DNA of 64,000 nucleotides from Gemmatimonadota bacterium. Lineage in GTDB: Bacteria > Gemmatimonadota > Gemmatimonadetes > Gemmatimonadales > Gemmatimonadaceae. The stretch is taken from the NCBI GenBank assembly GCA_016719105.1, contig JADKAQ010000020.1, forward strand, positions 1 through 64,000, in the 5' to 3' direction. The stretch's first letter is position 1. Every line of letters begins with the position of its first letter. This document shows positions 48,301 through 60,167 of the stretch, piece after piece. The position numbers and the translations under genes are program-made. A model generated the notes under the pieces. It ran no database searches. It was given only the letters and a program-made list of their open reading frames with translations, and had not been told where the DNA came from.

Positions 48301-50889
48301 AACGGCTTCATCTCCAACGCCAGCCCGGCCAATCGTCAGGCGCTGGCGGTAAACCTCACCTCGGAACGCGTGCGCGTCGCGCTGGCGATGATCGAGGGGA
48401 TTCGCGGCGGACAGTCGCTCGCCGACCTGCTCGGCTACCAGTTCGAGCGTGGCCTGCACGACCGCCACGGGTTGGCCGAGGTCGACAAGTTCATCTACAA
48501 GCTGCGTCGGGCCTTTCCGCTGCGCGCCGACCGCATGGCGTCGACCAAGCCTCCCGAAGGGGTATCGATCGAGGCGATCGAGGCGCGCAACGTCGTCAAC
48601 GGCCTCTCGCTCGTCGAGCACGTGAAGGCGACGGGGAATGCGCACTATCCCTTTGGCAAGGCGACGCTCCCGCCGGCCAGCGCCACCGAAGCCGCGGCGA
48701 TCGACGCCGAGGTCGATCGGCTGCTCGAATCGCATGACGCGGTCGCCGATCTCGCCCTGTCGGAGGGCGTCTACCAGGCGGTGTTGGGGAACTACGATCG
48801 CGTGGCGTCCACCTACGACGCCTACGCGCACGGGCCTTTCACCAGAACCGGACATCATTCGCACGCCGTCGGTAGGGACCGGGCTCACACACCGGGTGGC
48901 CTTGCACCTGGACGCGGGGGCGAGTCATCTCGTCTCGCCCGTCGCTCCCATCGCGATGACGCCGCGCGCGCAGGCCGAGCCGGCGGTGAACGCATGGCTG
49001 GCGACGGTGCTGCCCAAGCTGGACGAGGTGGCGTGCATGGTGCAGTTCCGCGAGGCCGCCACCGGGTTGGCGCGGTCACGCCAGGTCACGCTGTTCGACC
49101 TCGGCTTGCAGCCGGCGGACGTGCTGGCGCTGGTGGGGGATGACGACTCGCAGGCGATGGGCGAGCTGGACGACCGTATCGTGCGACGGGCGCTCGACGC
49201 GTTCGGGGCACGCCCGGACCTGCAACCCCCACCATTGGCTATCGCGAGAAAGACACCGCCCCGTATTCGATCTTCGAGTGCCTGCCATTGCTTCGCGCGC
49301 TGCGCACGCTGGTGGGCGGGTCGCGCCCACTGCGCGCGACCGACCTGACGCTGATGAACGAAGCGTCGTCGACGCAGGACGCCACTCCGTTCGTCGATCG
49401 GGCACGACTGGATGCCGTGGTCGCGGCGATGACCACGTTGCGCACCGACTGGACGACGTTCCTCGCACCCATCAATGCCGAGCTGGCTGATACGGTCGCC
49501 AATCGTGCGGCGCTGATCGCCGCGACCGATGCGCGCGTTGCAGCCGCCACGGCGCTGCTGGCCCGCACGGCGACGTGCGCCGTCCCGCAGGCCGGGTGGG
49601 GGTTCGTGCGCGACTTCACGCAGCGGACGTATGCGGCGATCCTTGCACAGTGTGCCACGGTGGTAGAGCGCTGGGACGCCAAGCTCGTCGAGTTCAACGC
49701 ACGACTCGTTGACGAGGCGGCGGCGACGACCGATGAGGCGCGCTTTGACCTCCTGACGCAGGCGGAGCGCGCGATCTCGACGGTGATGACGGTGCCGCTC
49801 CCGGCCACGCCGGCGCTGTACCGGACCACACTCACGACCGTCACCGAGCCGGCGTTCAGTGCGCGCCGCGCACTCCTCGATGCCATCAAGGAGAGCACGC
49901 GAACGGCGATCGTCCCCCTGCTTGGCGATGTGCAGGGGTTGTTGCCGGTCTCCGACTTCGACAGCGAACCGTTTACCCTGGCCGCGCACGAAGACGAGAT
50001 GATCCGCTTCGCCGAGGACGTGGGGCGCATGGGCGGCGCGATGGTTACGGAGCTGGGGAAGCGGCTGGACGAGGGGGCGGTGGCGCTGGCCGCACACGAT
50101 GTTGCGGCGGCGCCGGCCGATCGTGTGGCTGCGCTGCAGCGGTGTGCCCAGGCCTTGCTAGGCCAGGCGTGCGTCCTTGTCCCCCAGTTCACCCCGAGCA
50201 ATGCGCAGGGGAGCGAGCTGGCGATGGCGCGCGCCGACGCCCAGTCGGGGGCGACCGTCGTGCACCTGACGGCACCGGCCGACCCGGCGGTCGACCCGGT
50301 CGATGATCCGGTGGACACGTGGCTCTACGGCACGGCCCGGGTGCGGGCCAAGATGCGGGCGTGGGAGGGACTCGTGATGCACGCCGGTTCGCTCGGCCGC
50401 AGCGAGCCCGTGCTCGACGCGTTGCAGCTGCCGTATGCCCCTGGGGATGCCTGGCTCGGGCTGGAACTCCCGCCGGGCGCGGTGCTCGATCGGGATCGAT
50501 TGCTGTACACGGCACACTTCGCCGCCGGCTTCACCATGGGGACGCCCCAGTGCGGGCTCCTGCTGGACGAGTGGACGGAGGTGATACCTGGCGATTCGAT
50601 CGAGACTGGACTCGCGTTCCACTACGACCGGCCCAACAACGAAGCGCCGCAGTCGATGCTGCTGGTGACGCCCACGGAGTTTCGCGGCGCGTGGCAGTGG
50701 GAGGACGTGATCGATGCGCTCAACGAGACCCTCGACCTCGCGAAGCGCCGGGCCGTGGAGCCCAAACACGTCGACGCGTCACCGTATGGTCCCTACCTGC
50801 CGGCGACGGTGATTGCGACGCAGGCGTCGCAGCTGACGATCGCCCTCGAGCTGGCCATCAACAACCGCATCGCCCTCGCCACGTCCTGA
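45304..50889 (+). CDS. giant hypothetical protein with N-terminal coiled coil, frameshifted
   Basis: About 1860 residues. Residues about 5-100 are a charged coiled coil (ADVARTVQALKRLATERTAL, then LRATLDSARERQRALDSAAL). A conserved-looking domain follows (LLLMPLRLETRFKRSA, RVFPDDCWIDSFDPILTEGE), then a long alpha-helical region (MRAMHTALWPATLGYWMESM; RIGAQPYGILPTTAFSRMRW). No signal peptide or membrane segment. The frame shifts near 48838 (AYAHG joins PEPDIIRTPSVGTGLTHRV) and again near 49225 (joins TIGYREKDTAPYSIFECLPL), ending at TGA 50887-50889. I cannot assign a family. Size, coupling and position make it a core structural component of whatever the operon builds. Confidence 0.75.
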
Positions 50890-50890
50890 G

Positions 50891-52768
50891 ATGCCCGCTC
50901 CCTGATCACGCGCGACCTCGCGACCGTCATCCGGCAGAAGGCCCGCCCGGGATCACCCTGTGGAACCGCCTGGAGGGCGGCCGCGCGCGACGAACTTCGA
51001 GCGGGCGCTGCGCGCCAGGTGCGCGATCCGTTGTGGATGCTGTGCCGGCGGTGGCAGGTAGGGAGTTCCAGGGCGACGACGCTGGTTCTCCGGTGGAGGC
51101 CGCGTGCAGCTGGCGACGACGCGGCTACGCCGATACCAACCGTGTGATGGGGCGGCCGAGGCGTTCGACGACCAGACGCCGCTCGAGGCGAAGGTGGAGG
51201 CGCTTCCGGTGGCCTTCGCGCAGCGACAGGCCCCCCTCGGCGTCGCCAGTGCGCTCGCCATCGCGCTCGACTTGCGGCTGCTGATGGGGCGGCAGTGGCT
51301 CAAGATGATTGGCCGGGTGTCGGCGCTCGCCGTGCCGCAGTTCATCACCGCCTATCGCATCGCGACTCCCGATCCGTTGCAGCAGGCGGACCTCCCCATC
51401 ACCGCACATCCCGACGCCTGGTCGACGCATGCGGCGGTGGCTGGGCGCCGAATGGCGGTGGGGCACTGTACGCGCACCTCAAGGCGGGCGGGCTGGCCTC
51501 CGACGGGATCGCCGCGCTGGCGGGACTCGACGCGACGGTCGATCCCATCGCCGCGCGATGGGTGCGGTGGTTCGAGAAGCTGATTCACCAGCCGGCGGCC
51601 GAGGGGGCCTGGGAGCCCGACCGCTTCGAGTACCGCTTTGCCACTTCGGCGCCTCAGGGAGACGCCGAAAAGGTCATGGTCGCCGAGCAGTATCACCAGG
51701 GGCACCTGGACTGGTACAACTTCGACGTCGACCCGCAGCGCACGTCGTTAGGCGATGGGGCGCCGCCGCCCGAGCCGGCGGAGGTGACGACGCTCACCAT
51801 GCTCCCCACGCAGGCGACGTTCAACGGGATGCCGCACTCGCGCTGGTGGAAGTTCGAGGATGGCCGGACCAACTTCGGCGACGTCAAGCCCGACACGACC
51901 GACCTCGCGAAGTTGCTGCTGATGGAGTTCGGCCTGGTGTATGCGAACGACTGGTTCCTCGTGCCGTTCACGGCGCCGGCGGGGAGCCTGGCGACGGTTC
52001 GTGGCGTTGCGGTGCGCAACGTCTTTGGCGAACGGACCTGGATCGAGGCGGCGGGGCGCGGCGACGATGAGGACTGGCAGCGCTGGGCGATGTTCCTGAA
52101 TTCCATCGTTGGCGACGAGCATCGACCGGCCGACCTGACGCTCATGCTCCCCCCCGCCGCGCAGAAGGTGCAGGAGGGGGGCGCCGATGGAGGAGGTGCT
52201 GCTGGCGCGCGACGAGATGGCGAACATGGTGTGGGGGATCGAGCGCACGATCACCCTGCCGTCGGGAGAGCCGCGGCGCGGCGGCGAAGCGGCGACCGAG
52301 CTGCGACATGCATGGGAGCGCGACCTCGAGCGGCGACTCGGGGCACCACCCGCGCCGTTGCCGCCGGCGGAGGGGGCGAAGATCCGGTACCAAGTGATGA
52401 CCAGCGTCCCCGAGCACTGGATCCCGATGCTTCCCGCACATGTCGAGGGGAGCAACCGCGAGGTACAGCTGCAACGGGGCGCCATGCTGCGGATCATGAC
52501 CGGCGATCCGTCGCCGACCCCCGATGCGGTGCGCCCGCGCAGCTGGCTCCTGCGCCCAGGGCTCGACGCCGATCCGGCGACCGGCTTCGTCGTTCACGAG
52601 GAAGAGGTCACGCGTGCGGGGACGCGGGTGACGCTGAGCTATCAACGCACGCGCTGGCGCGATGGGCGCGTGTGGGTCTGGCTGGGGGCGCGGAAGCTCA
52701 CGGGGCGTGGTGAGGGGTCGAGCGGACTGGCGTTCGACCAGATCATCGATGTCCCGACCAAGGGGTGA
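50891..52768 (+). CDS. fourth giant-operon protein, several frameshifts
   Basis: About 625 residues, starting one base after the previous stop. The opening has to be pieced together: LITRDLATVIRQKARPG, then ITLWNRLEG, then NFERALRAQVRDPLWMLCRR, DDAGSPV and QLATTRLRRYQPCD, with frame changes near 50905, 50950, 50985 and 51065. Two further shifts lie near 51465 (into ALYAHLKAGGLASDGIAALA) and 52185 (into MEEVLLARDEMANMVWGIER). The end is TLSYQRTRWRDGRVWVWLGA, with a TGA at 52766-52768. The concentration of single-base breaks in otherwise well-conserved sequence points to indel errors rather than decay. Family unknown. Confidence 0.65.
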
Positions 52769-52852
52769 GCGGCGCGTCGAGCGATCGGTGCGGGCAGCCG
52801 GACCTGATTAGCTTTCGCCGTCCCGCTGCGCCTCCCCGCTCTTGGACCTCCC

Positions 52853-53212
52853 GTGAGTTCAACACCGCCCTGCCCGACGTGCGGCTCCACACTGTCCTAC
52901 TCCGACGGATTCCAGTTCGTGTGCCCCGAGTGCGCGCACGAATGGCCGCTCGTTGACGCCGACAGCTCAGCGGCCGCCGCGTCACCCGCGACCGAGCGCG
53001 TGTGGCGCGACGCCAATGGGAACGTGCTGGCTAACGGCGACTCGGTCACCGTGATCAAGGACCTCAAGATCAAGGGATCGTCGAGCGTGGTGAAGGTCGG
53101 CACCAAGGTGAAGAACATCCGCCTGGTGGACGGCGATCACGACATCGACTGCAAGATCGACGGCGTCGGGGCGATGCAGCTCAAGTCGGAGTTCGTGCGG
53201 AAGTCGACGTAG
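52853..53212 (+). CDS. yjdM: YjdM/PhnA family zinc-ribbon protein
   Basis: 119 residues, from GTG 52853. N-terminal zinc ribbon CPTCGSTLSYSDGFQFVCPE with four cysteines, then the YjdM core: VWRDANGNVLANGDSVTVIK, DLKIKGSSSVVKVGTKVKNI and DCKIDGVGAMQLKSEFV. Members were once called alkylphosphonate-uptake PhnA; the role is unsettled. It follows the giant operon after 84 bases in the same direction, so cotranscription is possible, but the gene is widespread and is probably independent of it. Its 3' end overlaps the convergent outer-membrane gene by about 30 bases. Confidence 0.9.
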   Translation: MSSTPPCPTCGSTLSYSDGFQFVCPECAHEWPLVDADSSAAAASPATERVWRDANGNVLANGDSVTVIKDLKIKGSSSVVKVGTKVKNIRLVDGDHDIDCKIDGVGAMQLKSEFVRKST

Positions 53213-54125
53213 GGCTCACGCGCGCACGTCCGCCCCTCCACCGCAGCCGTAGTCCCACTCCGAGCAGCACGTACGAGTTGGAGAGATTGACCTTGCCTCC
53301 GTCAAACCGGCGCGTCGGCGTGGCGAGCGGCGCCATGTCGTTGGAGACATCGCGCGCCGCCAGCTGCACGTCGCCCATGGCGGCGTAGACCCAGCGGCCG
53401 CTCACGAGCGACCCGCGCCAAAGGGGAAGGGTGAGGCCAACACTGCCGATCCCCCCGAGCGGGGTTAAGCGCTCCTGCCACTGCCGGTTCTCATCGATGT
53501 ACGGCATCGACTGGATCGTCACGCCGTGCCTCGCCGGCCCAATCCCGAGGCGCAGGGGGCCAAACTCCCCTTCGGCGAGCAGCGCGAGCGAGCTGACGTG
53601 CGGGTCGATCCCGATGTGGTAGCGCGGCCCGTAACCGAAGTCCTCGGCGCACACCTCGTTGGGGCACGACCCTCCGATCACGCCGCCTAACGTCGCCTCC
53701 CCGGCCACCAGCGCCGTGACGCGCAGGTGCGGTCGCAGCTGCGCCGAGAGCGTGAGGACCCGCGCCGACCATCCGGGCAGGTCGACGTGGTTCGGGTACT
53801 GGTACCACTTGAATCCCGATGGCCCTCCCATCCCACCGCAGAGCAGGCCGCAGGAGTAGTACGGCGCGTACACCTGGTCGGCGAAGCCGGTGCGCGTGAG
53901 CAGCTCATCGACCGATGTGTACACGTGCGACTGCTGGACGCGCCCATAGACCACGAGCTCCGGTTTGGCCTTGCGGACGCGCTCGAGCCACGATTGCGCG
54001 CGTGCGGTCGACGGAAGCGCGAGCCCGGCGAGCATGGCGACCGCGAGCGCGATGTGTGCGAGGGGAGAGTAGGGGGCGAACGGTGGGCGTGTGGCGCCCG
54101 CGCCGGAGGATGATGGTGACCGCAT
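53181..54125 (-). CDS. predicted exported outer-membrane/beta-rich protein
   Basis: About 314 residues. ATG 54125 starts a signal peptide after a short proline-rich lead (HIALAVAMLAGLALPSTARA, then Q). The mature part has strand-like segments (LVVYGRVQQSHVYTSVDELL, RVTALVAGEATLGGVIGG, GLTLPLWRGSLVSGRWVYAA) and ends in YVLLGVGLRLRW, as outer-membrane barrels do, followed by about 18 residues that overlap the convergent yjdM gene. That tail could be due to an indel near the end. Cysteine pairs (CGLLCGG, CPNEVC) suggest disulfides. Function unknown. Confidence 0.6.
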   Translation of the reverse strand: MRSPSSSGAGATRPPFAPYSPLAHIALAVAMLAGLALPSTARAQSWLERVRKAKPELVVYGRVQQSHVYTSVDELLTRTGFADQVYAPYYSCGLLCGGMGGPSGFKWYQYPNHVDLPGWSARVLTLSAQLRPHLRVTALVAGEATLGGVIGGSCPNEVCAEDFGYGPRYHIGIDPHVSSLALLAEGEFGPLRLGIGPARHGVTIQSMPYIDENRQWQERLTPLGGIGSVGLTLPLWRGSLVSGRWVYAAMGDVQLAARDVSNDMAPLATPTRRFDGGKVNLSNSYVLLGVGLRLRWRGGRARVSPTSTSARTPT

Positions 54126-54516
54126 GCGGCACCTCGTGCGTGATGCACACCACGGTGGCGGGAGGGACCCCGGGGGGGCGTGGTGTGTCCGCGACCTGCA
54201 CGTGAACGCTAGCCAGTCCACCGGACTCGGCCATCGGGCGTGTTCCTCGATCGGACTCGGTACGGGGATGACGGTTGTCCACCGGCTCGTTCATCGCGCC
54301 TCTCCGCTCGCCCCCGGTGAACGAGTACGTGACGAGCGTTCATCGGCCGCCCGGGCGACTTTGCTCGCTCTCGCCCCCGCCGGCCCCCGACCCCGCCCGC
54401 CCTCCCCGCCCCCCTTCCACCGCCAAGTGCCCCCCCGACCCAACGGCTGGCCCCCCGCTATCCTATAGAAAGGCGCCGGACCCAAGCCCCGGCCGCCGCC
54501 CTTCACTGCACCGACC
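54126..54516. other. divergent intergenic region
   Basis: About 390 bases between the exported-protein gene (minus) and icd (plus). No ORF is supported. A TATCCTATAG-like AT patch near 54460 is the only promoter-like element and lies suitably upstream of icd. Confidence 0.35.
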
Positions 54517-56751
<2,235 letters not shown>

Positions 56752-56795
56752 CACGGGCGCGGGAAGGCGAACGGGTCAACGGCGGTGGCGTGAGG

Positions 56796-57179
56796 CTACC
56801 AGCCGTTGACCTTTCGCTTTATGCCATCGCGGAGGTGCACCGTGTGGAAGTTGATGAGCAACCCGATGCGCCGATTCGAGAACCGCAGGTAGGTGAGCAA
56901 CTGCGCCTCGTGCACCGGCAAGAGCTTCTCGACCGTCTTCACCTCGACGACCACCTCGTCGTCGACGAGCAGGTCGATCCGATAGCCGTGCTGGAGTTCC
57001 AGCCCTCTGTACACGATCGGAACCGCGACTTGCGCACGCACCTCGTGGCCGCCACTACGCAACTCCTCAGCAAGACACGCCTCATAGGTAGTCTCGAGCA
57101 ACCCGGGCCCTAGCTCGGAGTGCACCCGCATCGCCGCCACGACCACCTGTTGCGACCGCTCCCAAAGCACCCGCTTCAT
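56796..57179 (-). CDS. GxxExxY protein (PDDEXK-like)
   Basis: GxxExxY family, 127 residues from ATG 57179. The naming motif is seen in ELGPGLLETTYEACLAEELR. A PDDEXK-like core follows: YRIDLLVDDEVVVEVKTVEK, then HEAQLLTYLRFSNRRIGLLI. An earlier ATG at 57212 would add MTRGFTEVTRG, but that segment is simply the translation of an ACACGGGGGTTCACGG-type repeat also present at 57281-57320, so the later start is preferred. Function unknown; these genes are often solitary and mobile-looking. Convergent with icd. Confidence 0.8.
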   Translation of the reverse strand: MKRVLWERSQQVVVAAMRVHSELGPGLLETTYEACLAEELRSGGHEVRAQVAVPIVYRGLELQHGYRIDLLVDDEVVVEVKTVEKLLPVHEAQLLTYLRFSNRRIGLLINFHTVHLRDGIKRKVNGW

Positions 57180-57180
57180 C

Positions 57181-57320
57181 CCCCGTGTTACCTCCGTGAA
57201 CCCCCGTGTCATGCTTTTCGTCCGACAGGCGACCGCAATCTGGGAACGGTGCGTCACGCGGGCGTCACTTCAACAAGCTCGACACGGAGGACACGGGGGG
57301 TACACGGGGGTTCACGGGGG
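57181..57320. repeat. ACACGGGGG repeats in inverted orientation
   Basis: At 57181-57210 the minus strand reads repeats of ACACGGGGGTTCACGG; at 57281-57320 the plus strand reads the same words (GACACGGAGGACACGG, then ACACGGGGGTTCACGGGGG). The two clusters are inverted about a 70-base centre and flank the start of the GxxExxY gene. A related cluster lies in recC at 62318-62361. Confidence 0.7.
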
Positions 57321-57327
57321 ACTGCAA

Positions 57328-57510
57328 CTACGGCTTCTTGGCCTCCAGTTCATCCGCGATACGGCCGGCGTCGTAGATGGCGCGCAGCGCCGCGGTGATG
57401 GCGCGGGAGTGCACGCTCGCCGAGCGCGCCACCTCGTCGGTGAAGAGGAAGTTGTTGGGGAGCTGCCGGATGTTGCTGTCGAAGGTCAGTCCCACCATCG
57501 CGCCCGCCGC
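57328..57510 (-). pseudogene. C-terminal tail of an S46-type peptidase
   Basis: About 60 codons ending at TAG 57328-57330 read MVGLTFDSNIRQLPNNFLFT, then SVHSRAITAALRAIYDAGRI and ADELEAKK. This matches the C-terminal end of S46 dipeptidyl-peptidases (LxFDGNI...VHS...VYxA...DEL). The rest of the gene is absent: directly upstream lies the 3' end of the GGDEF-EAL gene. Therefore a truncated remnant left by a deletion or rearrangement, with the repeat cluster right beside its other end. Confidence 0.6.
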
Positions 57511-57513
57511 GGG

Positions 57514-59895
57514 CTACAGCTCCAGCGCCATCCCCACCTGCTCGACCGCGGCGACGCCCGGCGGTGTCACGCGCCCCTGCTCGAGGTAGCGGGCGATCGA
57601 CTCGGGGGGCATGGGCTTGGCGAAGAGGTACCCCTGCGCCTGCGTGCACCCTAACGACGAGACCCAGGCCAGCGCCGCTCCCGTCTCGACCCCCTCGGCC
57701 GTCGTCACGCACCCCAGGCGGCGCGCCATCAGCGTCACCGCCTCGATGATCGCACTGCGATGCTCAATCGAGGCGCCCCCCGCGACGAAGGTGCGGTCGA
57801 TCTTGATCTTCGTCACCGGATACGTCGTGAGGTAGTTGAGCGAGGAGAAGCCCGTGCCGAAGTCGTCGAGGGCGATGCCGATCCCCAGGGCGCGCATGTC
57901 GGCGAGGAGCCTGATGGTGCTGGTGTCGCGCGCGAGAAAGAGCGCCTCGGTGATCTCGAACTCCAGCCGGTGCGCCCCGAGCCCCGACGCGGCCAGCGCC
58001 TCCAGGACGGTCGCCATGAGGGTCGGGCGCCCCAGCTGCGCCGGCGAGAGGTTCACCGCCAGGTGCAGGTGCGACGGCCACTGCGCCGCGTGGTGGCACG
58101 CCTCGCGCAGGATCCAGTCGCCTAACGGGGCGATGATCCCCGACGACTCGGCGATCGCGACGAAGGCGTCGGGGGCCAGCAGCCCGCGTGTGGGGTGCTG
58201 CCAGCGCACCAGCGCCTCGAAGGCCACCGTGTGCCCGGTGGTGATGTCGACGATGGGCTGGAAGTGCAGCACGAACTCCTGCCGCACGAGGGCGAGCGCC
58301 AGGTCCTCCTTGATCGTTCGCGCCTCCTCGGCCTCCGCCAGCATCAACCCGCTGTACCGCGTGACGGTGCCACGCCCGCCGTCCTTGGAGCGGTAGAGGG
58401 CGAGGTCGGCGTTGCGGATGAGTTCATCCACCGTGTCGCCGTCCTCCGGGCCGCAGGCCATGCCGATCGAGGCCCCGATCGTCACGCGCGCCCCCTGGAT
58501 GCTGTAGCTGCGCGCCACGCGACGGATCACCTCCTCCGTCAGCGTCTGGATCTCGTCGGCGTCGGCGATCCCGCAGAAGAGGAGGCCGAACTCGTCGCCC
58601 CCCAGTCGCCCCACGGAGACACAATCGCGCTCGAAGGCCAGCAGTTCGCTCGCCACTTCGCGCAGGAGGAGGTCGCCCGCGGGGTGGCCCAGCGTGTCGT
58701 TGACCCCCTTGAAGTGATCGAGGTCGAGACAGGCGATGGCCATCGGTACGCCGCGGCGCCGCGCCTCGATGAGCGCCTCGGCGGCACGCTCCCGGAAAGC
58801 CGAGCGGTTGCGGAGCCCGGTGAGGATGTCGGTCTGCGCCATCCACGCGATCTCGTCGCGAGCACGCCTGACGTCGGTGGTGTCGGAGCCCACGCCGCGC
58901 CACCCGACGATTGCCCCCGCGTCGTTGGCGATGGGGCTCGCGCTGATGGACCACCAGCGCTGGCCGTGGCGCCCGCGCGCCGACACTTCGGCGTCGCGGA
59001 ACGGGCGCCCGGACTCCATGCGCGCGCGCAGTGCATCGCCACTGTCGCCGTCGATGAGGGAGAAGAGCGAGAGTCCCTGGAGCCGCGAGCCACTGGCCTG
59101 CGAGACGTCGGCGAAGCGCGCCGAGTGCTTGACGATGTGGTAGTCGCGATCGAGCTCGAAGAGCCAGTCGGAGCCGTTCTCCTCGAACTCCGCCAGGAGC
59201 AAGGCGATCACCTGCCCGCGTTCCCGCAGGTCGTGCTCGGCGACGAGGCGATCGATGAAGAGGCGGGCGGTGCCGGTGGCGCTCATCACGACCACGACGG
59301 CGTAGGCGACGAGGAGCCCCGTGAGGAGAAAGCGATGTGGCGAGTCGGAGGTGAGGAGCCCGATCAGGCTCCCGACGGAGAGGAGGACGATGTACGCCAC
59401 CGCGGCGCGTGGCACGGTGGCGAGGGCGAAGCCGCCCGCGCAGATCATCCCCGTGATGACGGTGCCGAGGACGAGTTGCGCCTGCGGGTCGACGTTGGGG
59501 AACCAGACGATCGGGACGACGGCCCACGTGGCGGCGAGGATGGCCGCGTGCATCGTGGCACGGCGCACGGCGCGCACGGAGGCGGTGGCCCGCGGGGCGC
59601 GGTGGCGGCCCGAGTACCAGGCCCTGGCCCCGGTGGCGACGATCCCCGTCAGCAGCAACACCCAGAGCCCCAGCACGCGGCGATCGACCTGCCCGACGAT
59701 GGTGTCGGCCACCAGGGCGGCGTTCACCAGGTTCACGAGCATCGTGACCGGGGTGAAGCGGAAGATCGCGTGGAGCTGCGACGCACGGACGCGGGCGCGC
59801 GAATCCTCGTCCTGCGCACGGGGGGATTGCGCCTCCTCCTCGCCGGTCACGCTGCGGTACAGCGATTTCACGCGCCGCCTGCTGGGGGTGACCAC
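57514..59895 (-). CDS. membrane GGDEF-EAL protein with PAS domain
   Basis: 793 residues. A hydrophobic N-terminal sensor with about six membrane helices (44-215; FTPVTMLVNLVNAALVADTI, VLGLWVLLLTGIVATGA, AYIVLLSVGSLIGLL). A PAS domain is at about 235-345 (DWLFELDRDYHIVKHSARFA). The GGDEF domain has RLGGDEFGLLF, an intact signature; no RxxD inhibitory site is seen at the usual place. The EAL domain has FEALVRWQHP, EITEALF, LDDFGTGFSSLNYL, KIDRTFV and TTAEGVETG, all intact. The protein could both make and degrade cyclic di-GMP. No partner genes are adjacent; its 3' end abuts the S46 peptidase remnant. Confidence 0.92.
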   Translation of the reverse strand: MVTPSRRRVKSLYRSVTGEEEAQSPRAQDEDSRARVRASQLHAIFRFTPVTMLVNLVNAALVADTIVGQVDRRVLGLWVLLLTGIVATGARAWYSGRHRAPRATASVRAVRRATMHAAILAATWAVVPIVWFPNVDPQAQLVLGTVITGMICAGGFALATVPRAAVAYIVLLSVGSLIGLLTSDSPHRFLLTGLLVAYAVVVVMSATGTARLFIDRLVAEHDLRERGQVIALLLAEFEENGSDWLFELDRDYHIVKHSARFADVSQASGSRLQGLSLFSLIDGDSGDALRARMESGRPFRDAEVSARGRHGQRWWSISASPIANDAGAIVGWRGVGSDTTDVRRARDEIAWMAQTDILTGLRNRSAFRERAAEALIEARRRGVPMAIACLDLDHFKGVNDTLGHPAGDLLLREVASELLAFERDCVSVGRLGGDEFGLLFCGIADADEIQTLTEEVIRRVARSYSIQGARVTIGASIGMACGPEDGDTVDELIRNADLALYRSKDGGRGTVTRYSGLMLAEAEEARTIKEDLALALVRQEFVLHFQPIVDITTGHTVAFEALVRWQHPTRGLLAPDAFVAIAESSGIIAPLGDWILREACHHAAQWPSHLHLAVNLSPAQLGRPTLMATVLEALAASGLGAHRLEFEITEALFLARDTSTIRLLADMRALGIGIALDDFGTGFSSLNYLTTYPVTKIKIDRTFVAGGASIEHRSAIIEAVTLMARRLGCVTTAEGVETGAALAWVSSLGCTQAQGYLFAKPMPPESIARYLEQGRVTPPGVAAVEQVGMALEL

Positions 59896-60167
59896 ATTGC
59901 CGCGCGCGCGCCACCGCGGACCTGGCGCCGGTGCGCCGCCGCCGCGCGGGGAGTTCGACCGTTCATGCCGGCAGGTCCCGGAGCCGCCGATCCCTGGCTG
60001 GAGGACCGTCGAGACCTGCCAGCGAGGAGCGGGAAATCCGAGTGAAGTTCACGGCCTTTTCAGGAGGGGCGCGGAGGGTGCGGCGTCTGCCGAGGGACGA
60101 GTGAAACGCAGGGATCGTTTCGAGCTGCGTGGCGACTGTCAGCGCGGGGGACGATTATTCCTCACCC

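Noticed and set aside
46819..48888. 689-residue antisense frame opposite the 1860-residue gene
   Set aside because: Same reason: biased composition, no start signal, opposite a well-supported gene.
57180..57257. Longer N-terminus of the GxxExxY protein
   Set aside because: The extra residues are the translation of a DNA repeat also found outside the gene.
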